DNA of 19,440 bases, from positions 1-19,440 of the forward strand of contig CBIFWW010000057.1 in the NCBI GenBank assembly GCA_966186435.1, in the 5' to 3' direction. This DNA is from CBIFWW01 sp966186435 (lineage in GTDB: Bacteria > Pseudomonadota > Gammaproteobacteria > Enterobacterales > Enterobacteriaceae). Positions 6,412 through 13,747 of this stretch are shown one piece after another; positions within the stretch are counted from its first letter, which is position 1; the number at the start of each line of letters is the position of its first letter. The notes beneath the pieces were generated by a model that saw nothing but the letters and a program-made list of their open reading frames with translations, searched no databases and was not told where the DNA came from. The position numbers and the translations under genes are program-made.

Positions 6412-8676
6412 ATGACAGTTCTTAACCATACCCTCGGTTTCCCTCGCGTCGGCCTGCGCCGCGAACTCAAAAAAGTACAAGAAAGCTACTGGGCAGGCAA
6501 AAGCAGCCGCGAAGAATTGCTGGCAGTTGGTCGTGAACTGCGCGCCCGCCATTGGCAACAACAACAAGCAGCCGGTATCGACCTGGTACCGGTGGGCGAC
6601 TTTGCATGGTACGACCACGTTCTGACCACCAGCCTGTTGCTGGGTAATGTGCCGGCTCGTCATCAGAACGCTGACGGTAAAGTCGATATCGATACCTTAT
6701 TCCGTATTGGCCGTGGCCGCGCGCCCACTGGCGAACCTGCCGCCGCCGCTGAGATGACCAAATGGTTTAATACCAACTACCACTATATGGTGCCGGAGTT
6801 CACCCAAGGCCAGCAGTTCAAACTGACCTGGACCCAACTGCTGGATGAAGTGGACGAAGCTCTGGCCCTGGGCCACAAAATCAAGCCCGTGCTGCTTGGC
6901 CCGGTCACTTACCTGTGGCTAGGTAAAGTAAAAGGCGAGCAATTCGACCGCCTGACCCTGCTGAAAGACATTCTGCCGGTCTACCAGCAAGTGCTGGCTG
7001 AGCTGGCAAAACGCGGCATCGAGTGGGTACAAATTGATGAACCTGCCCTGGTGCTTGACCTGCCACAGGCCTGGCTGGATGCCTTCCAACCCGCTTATGA
7101 TGCACTGGCCGGTAAGGTAAAACTGCTACTTACCACATATTTTGAAGGGGTTACGCCAAATCTTGATGTGATTACCCGCCTGCCGGTGCAAGGTCTGCAT
7201 GTGGATCTGGTACACGGTAAAGATAATGTGCAGGAACTGCATCAACGTCTGCCGCAAGATTGGCTGTTGTCTGCGGGCCTGGTGAATGGCCGTAACGTCT
7301 GGCGTGCTGACCTGACCGAGAAGTATGCCCAAGTAAAAGATGTCGTGGGCAAACGCGACTTGTGGGTGGGTTCTTCCTGCTCACTGCTCCATAGCCCTAT
7401 CGACCTGAGCGTGGAAACCCGCCTTGATGCCGAAGTCAAAAGTTGGTTTGCCTTTGCCCTGCAAAAATGTGAAGAGCTGGCCCTGCTGCGCGATGCTCTG
7501 AACACGGGTGATACCGCAAATATCACTGAGTGGAGTAAGCCAATTCAGGCCCGCCGTGACTCCAGCCGGGTACACAATGCTGCCGTTGGCAAGCGCCTGG
7601 CTGCCATTACCGCCCGTGATAGCCAGCGCAATAGCCCTTACCCGGCCCGTGCTAAAGCCCAGCGGGAACGCTTTAATTTGCCGGCATGGCCAACCACAAC
7701 CATTGGCTCCTTCCCACAAACCACAGAAATCCGCGGCCTGCGCCTGGACTTCAAAAAAGGGAATTTGGATGCCAACAACTACCACACCGGGATCGCCGGG
7801 CACATTAAACAGGCGATTCAGGAGCAGGAGCGTTTGGGCCTCGACGTGCTGGTGCACGGTGAAGCCGAGCGTAACGACATGGTGGAATACTTCGGCGAAA
7901 ACCTGGATGGCTTTATCTTTACTCAAAACGGTTGGGTACAGAGCTATGGCTCCCGCTGTGTAAAACCACCGGTAGTCATTGGCGACATCAGCCGCCCTGA
8001 GGCCATCACCGTGGAATGGGCCAAGTATGCCCAGTCTCTGACCAACAAGCCGGTAAAAGGCATGTTGACCGGCCCGGTCACTATCCTATGCTGGTCCTTC
8101 CCTCGGGAAGATGTGAGCCGTGAAACTATCGCGAAGCAAATTGCCCTGGCGCTGCGTGATGAAGTGGCTGACCTGGAAGCTGCCGGTATCGGCATCATCC
8201 AGATTGATGAACCGGCCCTGCGCGAAGGGTTACCGCTGCGCCAGAGTGACTGGAAAGCCTATCTGGAGTGGGCGGTAGATGCCTTCCGTATCAACGCCGC
8301 CGTGGCCCGGGACGATACCCAGATCCACACCCACATGTGTTATTGCGAGTTTAACGACATCATGGACTCCATTGCGGCCCTGGATGCTGACGTGATCACC
8401 ATCGAAACCTCCCGTTCTGACATGGATCTGCTGGATGCCTTTAAAGAGTTTGAATACCCGAACGAAATCGGGCCGGGGGTTTACGATATTCACTCCCCAA
8501 ACGTGCCGTCTGTAGAGTGGATTGAAGCCCTGCTGAAGAAAGCGGCGGAGTCTGTCCCGGCAGAACGCCTGTGGGTGAACCCGGATTGCGGCCTGAAAAC
8601 CCGTGGCTGGCCAGAAACCCGTCAGTCACTGGCAAACATGGTGAAAGCGGCCCAACAGCTGCGTGAAAAAGCCTGA
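6412..8676 (+). CDS. metE: Cobalamin-independent methionine synthase MetE
   Basis: 5-methyltetrahydropteroyltriglutamate-homocysteine methyltransferase, the last step of methionine synthesis without vitamin B12. The ATG at 6412 follows a GGAGA ribosome binding site and gives 754 residues starting MTVLNHTLGFPRVG, matching E. coli MetE (753). The frame is open for 40 codons further upstream, but that is leader DNA holding the met boxes. The N-terminal barrel spans about 1-360 and the catalytic barrel about 430-750. Zinc ligands are seen as His641 and Cys643 (IHTHMCYCEF), Glu at about 665 (VITIETSRSD) and Cys at about 726 (NPDCGLKTRG). It is divergent from metR and ends in a strong terminator. 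Confidence 0.99.
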   Translation: MTVLNHTLGFPRVGLRRELKKVQESYWAGKSSREELLAVGRELRARHWQQQQAAGIDLVPVGDFAWYDHVLTTSLLLGNVPARHQNADGKVDIDTLFRIGRGRAPTGEPAAAAEMTKWFNTNYHYMVPEFTQGQQFKLTWTQLLDEVDEALALGHKIKPVLLGPVTYLWLGKVKGEQFDRLTLLKDILPVYQQVLAELAKRGIEWVQIDEPALVLDLPQAWLDAFQPAYDALAGKVKLLLTTYFEGVTPNLDVITRLPVQGLHVDLVHGKDNVQELHQRLPQDWLLSAGLVNGRNVWRADLTEKYAQVKDVVGKRDLWVGSSCSLLHSPIDLSVETRLDAEVKSWFAFALQKCEELALLRDALNTGDTANITEWSKPIQARRDSSRVHNAAVGKRLAAITARDSQRNSPYPARAKAQRERFNLPAWPTTTIGSFPQTTEIRGLRLDFKKGNLDANNYHTGIAGHIKQAIQEQERLGLDVLVHGEAERNDMVEYFGENLDGFIFTQNGWVQSYGSRCVKPPVVIGDISRPEAITVEWAKYAQSLTNKPVKGMLTGPVTILCWSFPREDVSRETIAKQIALALRDEVADLEAAGIGIIQIDEPALREGLPLRQSDWKAYLEWAVDAFRINAAVARDDTQIHTHMCYCEFNDIMDSIAALDADVITIETSRSDMDLLDAFKEFEYPNEIGPGVYDIHSPNVPSVEWIEALLKKAAESVPAERLWVNPDCGLKTRGWPETRQSLANMVKAAQQLREKA

Positions 8677-8696
8677 TTTATCCGTTAGCTAGAACG

Positions 8697-8724
8697 AAAA
8701 AAGCTCCGAAAGGGGCTTTTTTTT
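8697..8724. terminator. Bidirectional intrinsic terminator between metE and the lysR gene
   Basis: A run of six A, then GCTCC-GAAA-GGGGC and a run of eight T. The stem has a GNRA-type loop and a U-tract on either strand, so it can stop metE transcripts from the left and transcripts of the minus-strand accessory operon from the right. It lies 20 bases after the metE stop and 8 bases before the lysR stop, at the left border of the accessory block. Confidence 0.92.
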
Positions 8725-8731
8725 ATGGCGG

Positions 8732-9640
8732 CTATACACCGCCGCACAGCCGGGCGCGCATACCGGGGTTGAGCAAATAATCGATACACCAGCGGCTGGC
8801 CTTGCCGGTCTCCTCGGCATTAGCCGCCAGAAACAGCCGGGTGGCGTGTTTATGCTCGCGCATCGGTTTTTTCAATAACCGCCCCTCATTAAGCAGCGGT
8901 AGCGCGAGATGATGGGGGATGTAACCAATCCCGGCATCCTGCTGGATCAACGCAATGGCGGTGGCGAAGTCCGGCACAAACAGCGGCCGCTGCCCTTCCA
9001 ACAGCCAGGCTTGCTGTGGGGCCAGATTCACCGAGGTATCGCGGATACAAATAGCGGAGTAGTGGCGCAGGGCGGCGTTCTCCAGGGGCTGTAACTGACT
9101 TGCCAATGGGTGCCGAGGGCTGACCACAAAATCCCATTCCAGTTGGCCAAGAGATTCGCTGATAATCCCTTCCGGGCTGGGCACCGCATGGGGAGCGCCA
9201 ATTACCAGATGAGCGCGCTTGCTGTAGAGGGCATCCCAGCAGCCGTTATAGACCTCCTGATTTACCGTCAGAACCGTGGATTTGAAGGCTTGCTCAAAAT
9301 CACGGATAAACGCCACCAGAGCAGTCGCCGGGATAATGTTATTCACTGCAATAGATAACGCGCTTTCCACCCCATCGTGAATGCGCCCGATATTGCGCTT
9401 AAGGTTTTCAAGATCGCCAAGAATCGTTTTACTGTGGTCAATAAAATAGCGCCCGGCAGGGGTGAGCTTGAGGTAGCGGCCATTCCGGCTAAACAGGGTA
9501 GCCCCCAGGCTTTCTTCGGCTTTTTTAAGGGTATAGCTAATGGCGGAAGGCACTTTATTCAACTGCTCTGCCGCCATGGTGATGCTTTGGTACTTCGCCA
9601 CCAGATGGACGATGCGGATCACTTCATCAGAAATAAACAT
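8732..9640 (-). CDS. LysR-type regulator of the AllS/PunR-like group
   Basis: Predicted transcription factor for the accessory catabolic operon. The ATG at 9640 with an AGGAG ribosome binding site gives 302 residues; the longer open frame (11 more codons) lacks such a site. The winged helix-turn-helix lies at about residues 3-62 (SITMAAEQLNKVPSAISYTL), then the ligand domain. Phrases such as YNGCWDALYSKRAHLVIGA, LGQLEWDFVVSPRHPLA and VPDFATAIALIQQDAGIGY recall E. coli AllS (allantoin regulon) and PunR/YdhB (purine nucleoside uptake), which suggests a purine-derived or ureide ligand. It is the last gene of the operon, 63 bases after the permease, rather than divergent from it as is usual for LysR regulators. 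Family certain; ligand and targets inferred. Confidence 0.85.
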   Translation of the reverse strand: MFISDEVIRIVHLVAKYQSITMAAEQLNKVPSAISYTLKKAEESLGATLFSRNGRYLKLTPAGRYFIDHSKTILGDLENLKRNIGRIHDGVESALSIAVNNIIPATALVAFIRDFEQAFKSTVLTVNQEVYNGCWDALYSKRAHLVIGAPHAVPSPEGIISESLGQLEWDFVVSPRHPLASQLQPLENAALRHYSAICIRDTSVNLAPQQAWLLEGQRPLFVPDFATAIALIQQDAGIGYIPHHLALPLLNEGRLLKKPMREHKHATRLFLAANAEETGKASRWCIDYLLNPGMRARLCGGV

Positions 9641-9661
9641 ACTGGCTCCTGGGCGGCAGTA

Positions 9662-9688
9662 AGCGCCAAACAAAATCCGTTTGGCGCT
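9662..9688 (-). other. Perfect 10-bp stem-loop between permease and lysR genes
   Basis: AGCGCCAAAC and GTTTGGCGCT flank the 7-base spacer aaaatcc. The mRNA would form a strong hairpin 16 bases after the permease stop and 21 bases before the lysR ATG. No T-run follows on the minus strand, so it is not a standard terminator; it could lower lysR relative to the enzymes by attenuation or by protecting the upstream 3' end. Confidence 0.6.
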
Positions 9689-9703
9689 GATTATACCCAG
9701 GAA

Positions 9704-10927
9704 TTAGCTGCGGCGAGCGGTCCGGCTTAAGACGGTATAAGCGAGGCAGGCCACAATAATGGAATCCAGTGAGGGAATAGTGGTCAGCGTGAACCAGCTG
9801 TTCACTGTCATAAAGCCCACTGCGGAGCCAAATAGCCAGGCCACAAAGGTCAACATCTTAATTTGTGGTTCCTGCTCCAGTACAGACGGCTGATAGCCAT
9901 TGCGGCGATAGAGGAAGAAATCCGCAATGTAAATCCCGGCCACCGGTGGCGTGGCAATCCCCAGGAACAGTAAGAATGGGATAAACCACGACATAATGTC
10001 CATACTGCCGACGATGGCCGCCAGTACCCCAAGGGCAATGGTTATCTGCCATTTAGGGAAGCGGGTAAATAGGGTGGACACCACTAACGTCCCCTGGAAC
10101 ATATTCCCGGCATTGCCGGTAACACAGGCGAAAATCAGCAGCACCGCCGCAGGTAATACCGCACCGAACACCGCCATTGCCTCAAGCAAGGAGCTTTGGC
10201 CGCTGAGGGCGCTGGGCGTGGCACCAGCCCAATATAGCAGGGGGTATGCCACCATAAAGGTGGCCACGGCGGCAAAAATGGCGTGTTTACGGTTATGGAT
10301 AAAGCTGCCGAAATCCGGCAGGGTCGCCACCAGTACAATAATGGTGCCTACCACGGTCGATACCGCCACCCCGGTGTTCATCCGCGCCACTTCGGGCAAT
10401 GCGCTGGCTGGCGCACCGCTTGCCACATACAGGATGTAGCACAGCACCAAGGCAATCACCGGCACGGCGAATTGGGCCACTTTACCCAACACGGCAAAGC
10501 CAAAGGCGGTAGAAGCCACAAAGATAATGCAGCCAGCGGCTACCAGCAGCTGCACCGGGAACTCCAGACCCTGGTTTGCCAGCAGGTTATGCACTGAGTG
10601 GCCGAACATATTGGCGGTAACCGCAATCCATCCAAACAGGCTGATAGCCATTAGAATGTTAATCGCTACCGCCCCCTTTTCACCAAAGGCATATTTTACA
10701 ATGCCGTAGGTAGGTAGCCGGGCTTTCTCCCCCACCGAAATCGTGATGGCGGCCAGCACCGTCAATATCAGGCCGCCCAGCAGCACTACGCTAATTAAGT
10801 GGCTACTGGAGAGCTGATTCCCCATGCTGGAGGAAGATAAAATAACCGGCGTGACGGCAATGCCAAGCAAAATCATGGCAATACGCATGCCAGAGGCGGT
10901 ATTGCTATTTTCAGTGTCTTTACGCAT
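9704..10927 (-). CDS. NCS1-family cytosine/purine/hydantoin-type permease
   Basis: Predicted inner-membrane importer of a nitrogen heterocycle or ureide. The protein has 407 residues, near the size of E. coli CodB (419), with twelve hydrophobic segments (about 14-36, 44-66, 86-109, 123-145, 153-171, 185-209, 215-236, 246-270, 293-310, 311-335, 357-375, 383-402) and hydrophilic ends. Family-like phrases are SLFGWIAVTANMFG, VTGNAGNMFQGTL and ATPPVAGIYIADFFL; the last resembles the PPxxGxxxADYF motif of cytosine permeases. It starts at an ATG after AGGGAACAGGAC and lies 39 bases after the small allophanate-hydrolase-like gene. Operon context suggests that it brings in the substrate of the FdrA/DUF1116/carbamate kinase pathway. 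The substrate cannot be read from sequence; cytosine itself is unlikely because no deaminase is present. Confidence 0.85.
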   Translation of the reverse strand: MRKDTENSNTASGMRIAMILLGIAVTPVILSSSSMGNQLSSSHLISVVLLGGLILTVLAAITISVGEKARLPTYGIVKYAFGEKGAVAINILMAISLFGWIAVTANMFGHSVHNLLANQGLEFPVQLLVAAGCIIFVASTAFGFAVLGKVAQFAVPVIALVLCYILYVASGAPASALPEVARMNTGVAVSTVVGTIIVLVATLPDFGSFIHNRKHAIFAAVATFMVAYPLLYWAGATPSALSGQSSLLEAMAVFGAVLPAAVLLIFACVTGNAGNMFQGTLVVSTLFTRFPKWQITIALGVLAAIVGSMDIMSWFIPFLLFLGIATPPVAGIYIADFFLYRRNGYQPSVLEQEPQIKMLTFVAWLFGSAVGFMTVNSWFTLTTIPSLDSIIVACLAYTVLSRTARRS

Positions 10928-10966
10928 GTCCTGTTCCCTGTGAAACGCGTGATGTTACGAGTGGTG

Positions 10967-11359
10967 TTACGCGGTGTGGAAATGCCCGGTATAGGTGCGC
11001 CAGCAGCCGGATTCGGTGATTTCCCGCTGGCCTTCCGTCAGCCAGTTTTCGGCCAACACCCCCAATACTTCGCTACCGTCTTTAAGCCGCACTTTCCCAA
11101 CGGCCAGCCCGGCAGGTTCGCTTTCCAGCAGTGCCGCGAAGCTGGCATTGGGCAGTGACCAAATCTCTAATGCGACAGAGGTGCCGCCTTCGGCAACGCG
11201 CTGCATCCCCGGGTGTTGGTCATTAATGCTCCACAGCCGATAATGCCCGTCGGTACGGTCTTCGCGAACAAAAACCCCGCCGGCCTTGAGCATATTCGGA
11301 TTAAGCACCAGGCCGCGCATCAGCGTGCCATTTACCGCAATCAACGTATGTTGAGTCAT
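10967..11359 (-). CDS. Stand-alone allophanate hydrolase C-terminal domain-like protein
   Basis: A 130-residue soluble protein resembling only the C-terminal domain of allophanate hydrolase (AtzF/DUR1,2 type), without the amidase domain. Seen are NGTLMRGLVLN (10-20), YRLWSI (40-45), GGTSVALEIWSLP (58-70), LAVGKVRLKDGSEVLGVLAE (85-104) and ITESGCWRTY (114-123), the last like the GGWRAY end of the family. In full-length enzymes this domain is reported to decarboxylate N-carboxycarbamate, the product of the amidase half. Here it may process a carboxylated ureide or serve as a subunit of the FdrA-DUF1116 enzyme. Its ATG overlaps the carbamate kinase stop by four bases (ATGA) and has an AGGAGA ribosome binding site, so it is translationally coupled. 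Domain call moderately sure; reaction inferred. Confidence 0.75.
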   Translation of the reverse strand: MTQHTLIAVNGTLMRGLVLNPNMLKAGGVFVREDRTDGHYRLWSINDQHPGMQRVAEGGTSVALEIWSLPNASFAALLESEPAGLAVGKVRLKDGSEVLGVLAENWLTEGQREITESGCWRTYTGHFHTA

Positions 11360-12336
11360 TCTGTTTCTCCTGAGAGGGAAGGGGTGATCCAGGTGCCGCT
11401 TTGGTGTTGCAGAGCGGCGCTGATGGCCTCCGGGCTGGTTATCAACCCTTTGGCGCTTTTACCTGCCTGCTGGCTCTGGTGGATGAAATCCACAATGGCC
11501 TCCACCTTGGGCTGCATGCTTCCGGCACCAAACTGGTTTTGATCCATCAGATCCCGGGCTTGATTGGCGGTCAGGGTATCCAGCCACTGTTGCTGCGGGG
11601 TGCCGAAGTTAATGGCGACCTTTTCCACCCCGGTTGGGATCAGCAGCAAGTCTGCTTCAAGCTGGCGGGCCAGTAAGGCGGAGGCCAGATCCTTATCGAT
11701 CACCGCCTCGACACCGGTTAGCTCGCCGCCATCGTTACGCAGCACCGGAATACCACCGCCGCCGCAGGCAATTACCAAGAACCCCTGGCGCACCAGATGG
11801 GCAATGGTGGAGGATTCAAGGATGTCGAGGGGGTGCGGGGAAGGCACGGTTCTGCGCCAACCCCGGCCTGCATCTTCCATAATGGTCCAGCCCAGTTTTT
11901 GCTGGCGTTCCAGGGCGGTGGCATGGTCCATAAACGCCCCCACTGGCTTACTGGGCTGGGCGAAGGCCCTGTCGTCCTGGCTCACCAGGGTCTGGGTGAC
12001 AAGGGCGATCACTGGTTTATCAATATGGCGGCGCTGGAGTTCATTCTTCAGGGCCTTCTGGAACATATAGCCAATGGCACCCTGGGTATCGCCAACGGCA
12101 TAATCCAGCGGCACCGGGGCGACTTCATCACTGGCCATCTCTGACCGGCGCAGGATAAACCCCACCTGCGGGCCATTGCCGTGGGTAAGCACCAGCTCCC
12201 ATCCGGCTTCAATCATGTCGACGATATGGCGAGCGCTCTCCACCACGGCCTGATACTGGTCCGGGATACTGTTGTGCTGCTCATCAAGGATTAATGCGTT
12301 GCCGCCCACGGCGACTACGGCCAGCGGCTTAATCAT
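11356..12336 (-). CDS. Carbamate kinase (catabolic, YahI/ArcC family)
   Basis: Carries out carbamoyl phosphate + ADP to ATP + carbamate, which breaks down to CO2 and ammonia, in the cytosol. The 326-residue protein has VAVGGNAL (8-15), THGNGPQVG (51-59), the PVGAF loop, VEDAGRGWRR-like IMEDAGRGWRR, ACGGGGIPV (nucleotide/carbamoyl site) and VIDKDLASALLA, all standard for the amino-acid kinase fold of ArcC. It is most like E. coli YahI (316 residues), which also stands next to YahF and YahG. The ATG has a TAGGAG ribosome binding site and overlaps the upstream gene by 8 bases; its stop overlaps the next gene by 4. With no arginine deiminase or ornithine carbamoyltransferase nearby, its carbamoyl phosphate probably comes from the FdrA/DUF1116 pair. 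Confidence 0.93.
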   Translation of the reverse strand: MIKPLAVVAVGGNALILDEQHNSIPDQYQAVVESARHIVDMIEAGWELVLTHGNGPQVGFILRRSEMASDEVAPVPLDYAVGDTQGAIGYMFQKALKNELQRRHIDKPVIALVTQTLVSQDDRAFAQPSKPVGAFMDHATALERQQKLGWTIMEDAGRGWRRTVPSPHPLDILESSTIAHLVRQGFLVIACGGGGIPVLRNDGGELTGVEAVIDKDLASALLARQLEADLLLIPTGVEKVAINFGTPQQQWLDTLTANQARDLMDQNQFGAGSMQPKVEAIVDFIHQSQQAGKSAKGLITSPEAISAALQHQSGTWITPSLSGETE

Positions 12337-13747
12337 GGCTCGCTCCTACAGATTCAGACAAGGCACCCAGGGCCTCGATAAAACAGAACATGGGGGCTGT
12401 GGTGATGCCCGCGCCAATCTGGCCTACACCTGCTTGTTTATGGGCTATCCCGGTATTGATCACCGGTAAAATCCCGCGGTCTGCAACCTTGCGGGCATCA
12501 ATGCCTGCGGCAGTAGGGGCGAAGTTCAGCGCCGGGAGGGTAAAGGCCGGGTTAGCGCCTAAAGTGATGCGCTGCATCCGGCGGCTATGCTGAGTGGCGT
12601 CCGCCGGGGTGCCGCCGACAAATTTCACAATCGCCGGGGAGGAGGCCATGGCAAAGCCGCCAACGCCTGCGGTTTCAGTAATGGCGCTATCGCCCAGATC
12701 GGCGGCAGCGTCTTCGGCACTGTAGCCTGGGAAGAACAGCCCCTCCACCGGATTGGCCGGGGCCTGGAACCAGCGGTTACCTGTGCCGGAAAGCTGGATA
12801 CCAAAATGGACCCCGTTGCGGGCCATCACCGTGACCATCGAGCTAAAAGGCACATTGGCGGCGGCATCCAGCATCGATTTGCAGGCGGCCATCGATAGAT
12901 TCAGGAAGAAGTGATCGTTGCCAGTAATAAAGGCCACCACCCGCTGCACCACATCCTGAGGCAGGGAGCAGGCTAACAGCGCAGGCACCAGCCGTTTGAT
13001 CAGTAAGCCGGTGGCCGCCGCATTACGGTTATGGACTTCATCCCCCATATGCAGCGCCTGGCCCATCAAGGGTTTTAGCTCCAGTTCACCCATCTGGCGT
13101 ACCGCCGCTTGCAGCGCCGGGGCCAATTCATCCCGCATCCAGGCCAGTCGGGCCAACACATCGGCATTATTGGCCCCAAAGCGCAGCACGCTGCCTAACC
13201 CTTCATTGAAATTGCTAAATGCCAGCTGGCCATTGCTGTGGTTTTTAACCACCCACAGTGGCATAGACGGGCTGATCACCCCCGCCATTGGCCCGACGGC
13301 GCGATAATGGTGGCATGGCTCGAGCTTTATTTCACCTCGGGCAAGCATGGCTTCGGCCTGTTGGTGATCGGCGGCCCAACCTTCATAAAGCATTGCGCCG
13401 ACCATCGCCCCTTGCACCGGCCCACACATGTTTTCCCAGGCAATAGGCGGCCCGGCGTGCAGCAGGATCTTCTGCTGAGTCAATTCCGGGATAGCTTGCC
13501 CGGCGGGTAGCACGTCAACCAGCACTGGTTGGGCATTGAGGTATTGCGCCATGGCAACGCTGTTGGCTTGCTCGACCAACGGATGGTGCAGCAGCCCCGC
13601 CAACAGTAAACCGGCCTCCACATCCCCCTGGGCGGGTGGCTGCCAGCTAAGGGCGCAGACCTCACCTCCCACCTGTTCGATATTGCTGGCGAAGCCCGCT
13701 AAGCCGGCGTTCACCACGCTAAGAGGCTGATTAAAGAGAGTGTTCAT
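12329..13747 (-). CDS. DUF1116 protein, YahG/YlbE type (probable carbamoyltransferase subunit)
   Basis: 472 residues from the ATG at 13747 (AAGGAA ribosome binding site), the same length as E. coli YahG, and like it throughout: SLFNQPL-type start (TLFNQPLSVVNAG), LHAGPPIAWENMCGP, ALHMGDEVHNRNAA, TVMARNGVHFG, GDSAITETAGVGGFAMA and GILPVINTGIAHKQAGVGQIGAG. The longer open frame upstream lies inside fdrA and is not family-like. E. coli YlbE, a relative, belongs with FdrA to the allantoin gene cluster and has been linked to oxamate carbamoyltransfer; the function of YahG itself is not settled. The start overlaps the fdrA stop by 17 bases and the stop overlaps the carbamate kinase start by 8, indicating fixed stoichiometry. 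Family certain; enzyme role inferred. Confidence 0.9.
   Translation of the reverse strand: MNTLFNQPLSVVNAGLAGFASNIEQVGGEVCALSWQPPAQGDVEAGLLLAGLLHHPLVEQANSVAMAQYLNAQPVLVDVLPAGQAIPELTQQKILLHAGPPIAWENMCGPVQGAMVGAMLYEGWAADHQQAEAMLARGEIKLEPCHHYRAVGPMAGVISPSMPLWVVKNHSNGQLAFSNFNEGLGSVLRFGANNADVLARLAWMRDELAPALQAAVRQMGELELKPLMGQALHMGDEVHNRNAAATGLLIKRLVPALLACSLPQDVVQRVVAFITGNDHFFLNLSMAACKSMLDAAANVPFSSMVTVMARNGVHFGIQLSGTGNRWFQAPANPVEGLFFPGYSAEDAAADLGDSAITETAGVGGFAMASSPAIVKFVGGTPADATQHSRRMQRITLGANPAFTLPALNFAPTAAGIDARKVADRGILPVINTGIAHKQAGVGQIGAGITTAPMFCFIEALGALSESVGASHD

Noticed and set aside
7381..7926. 181-codon minus-strand frame within metE
   Set aside because: Shadow of metE with no recognisable domain.
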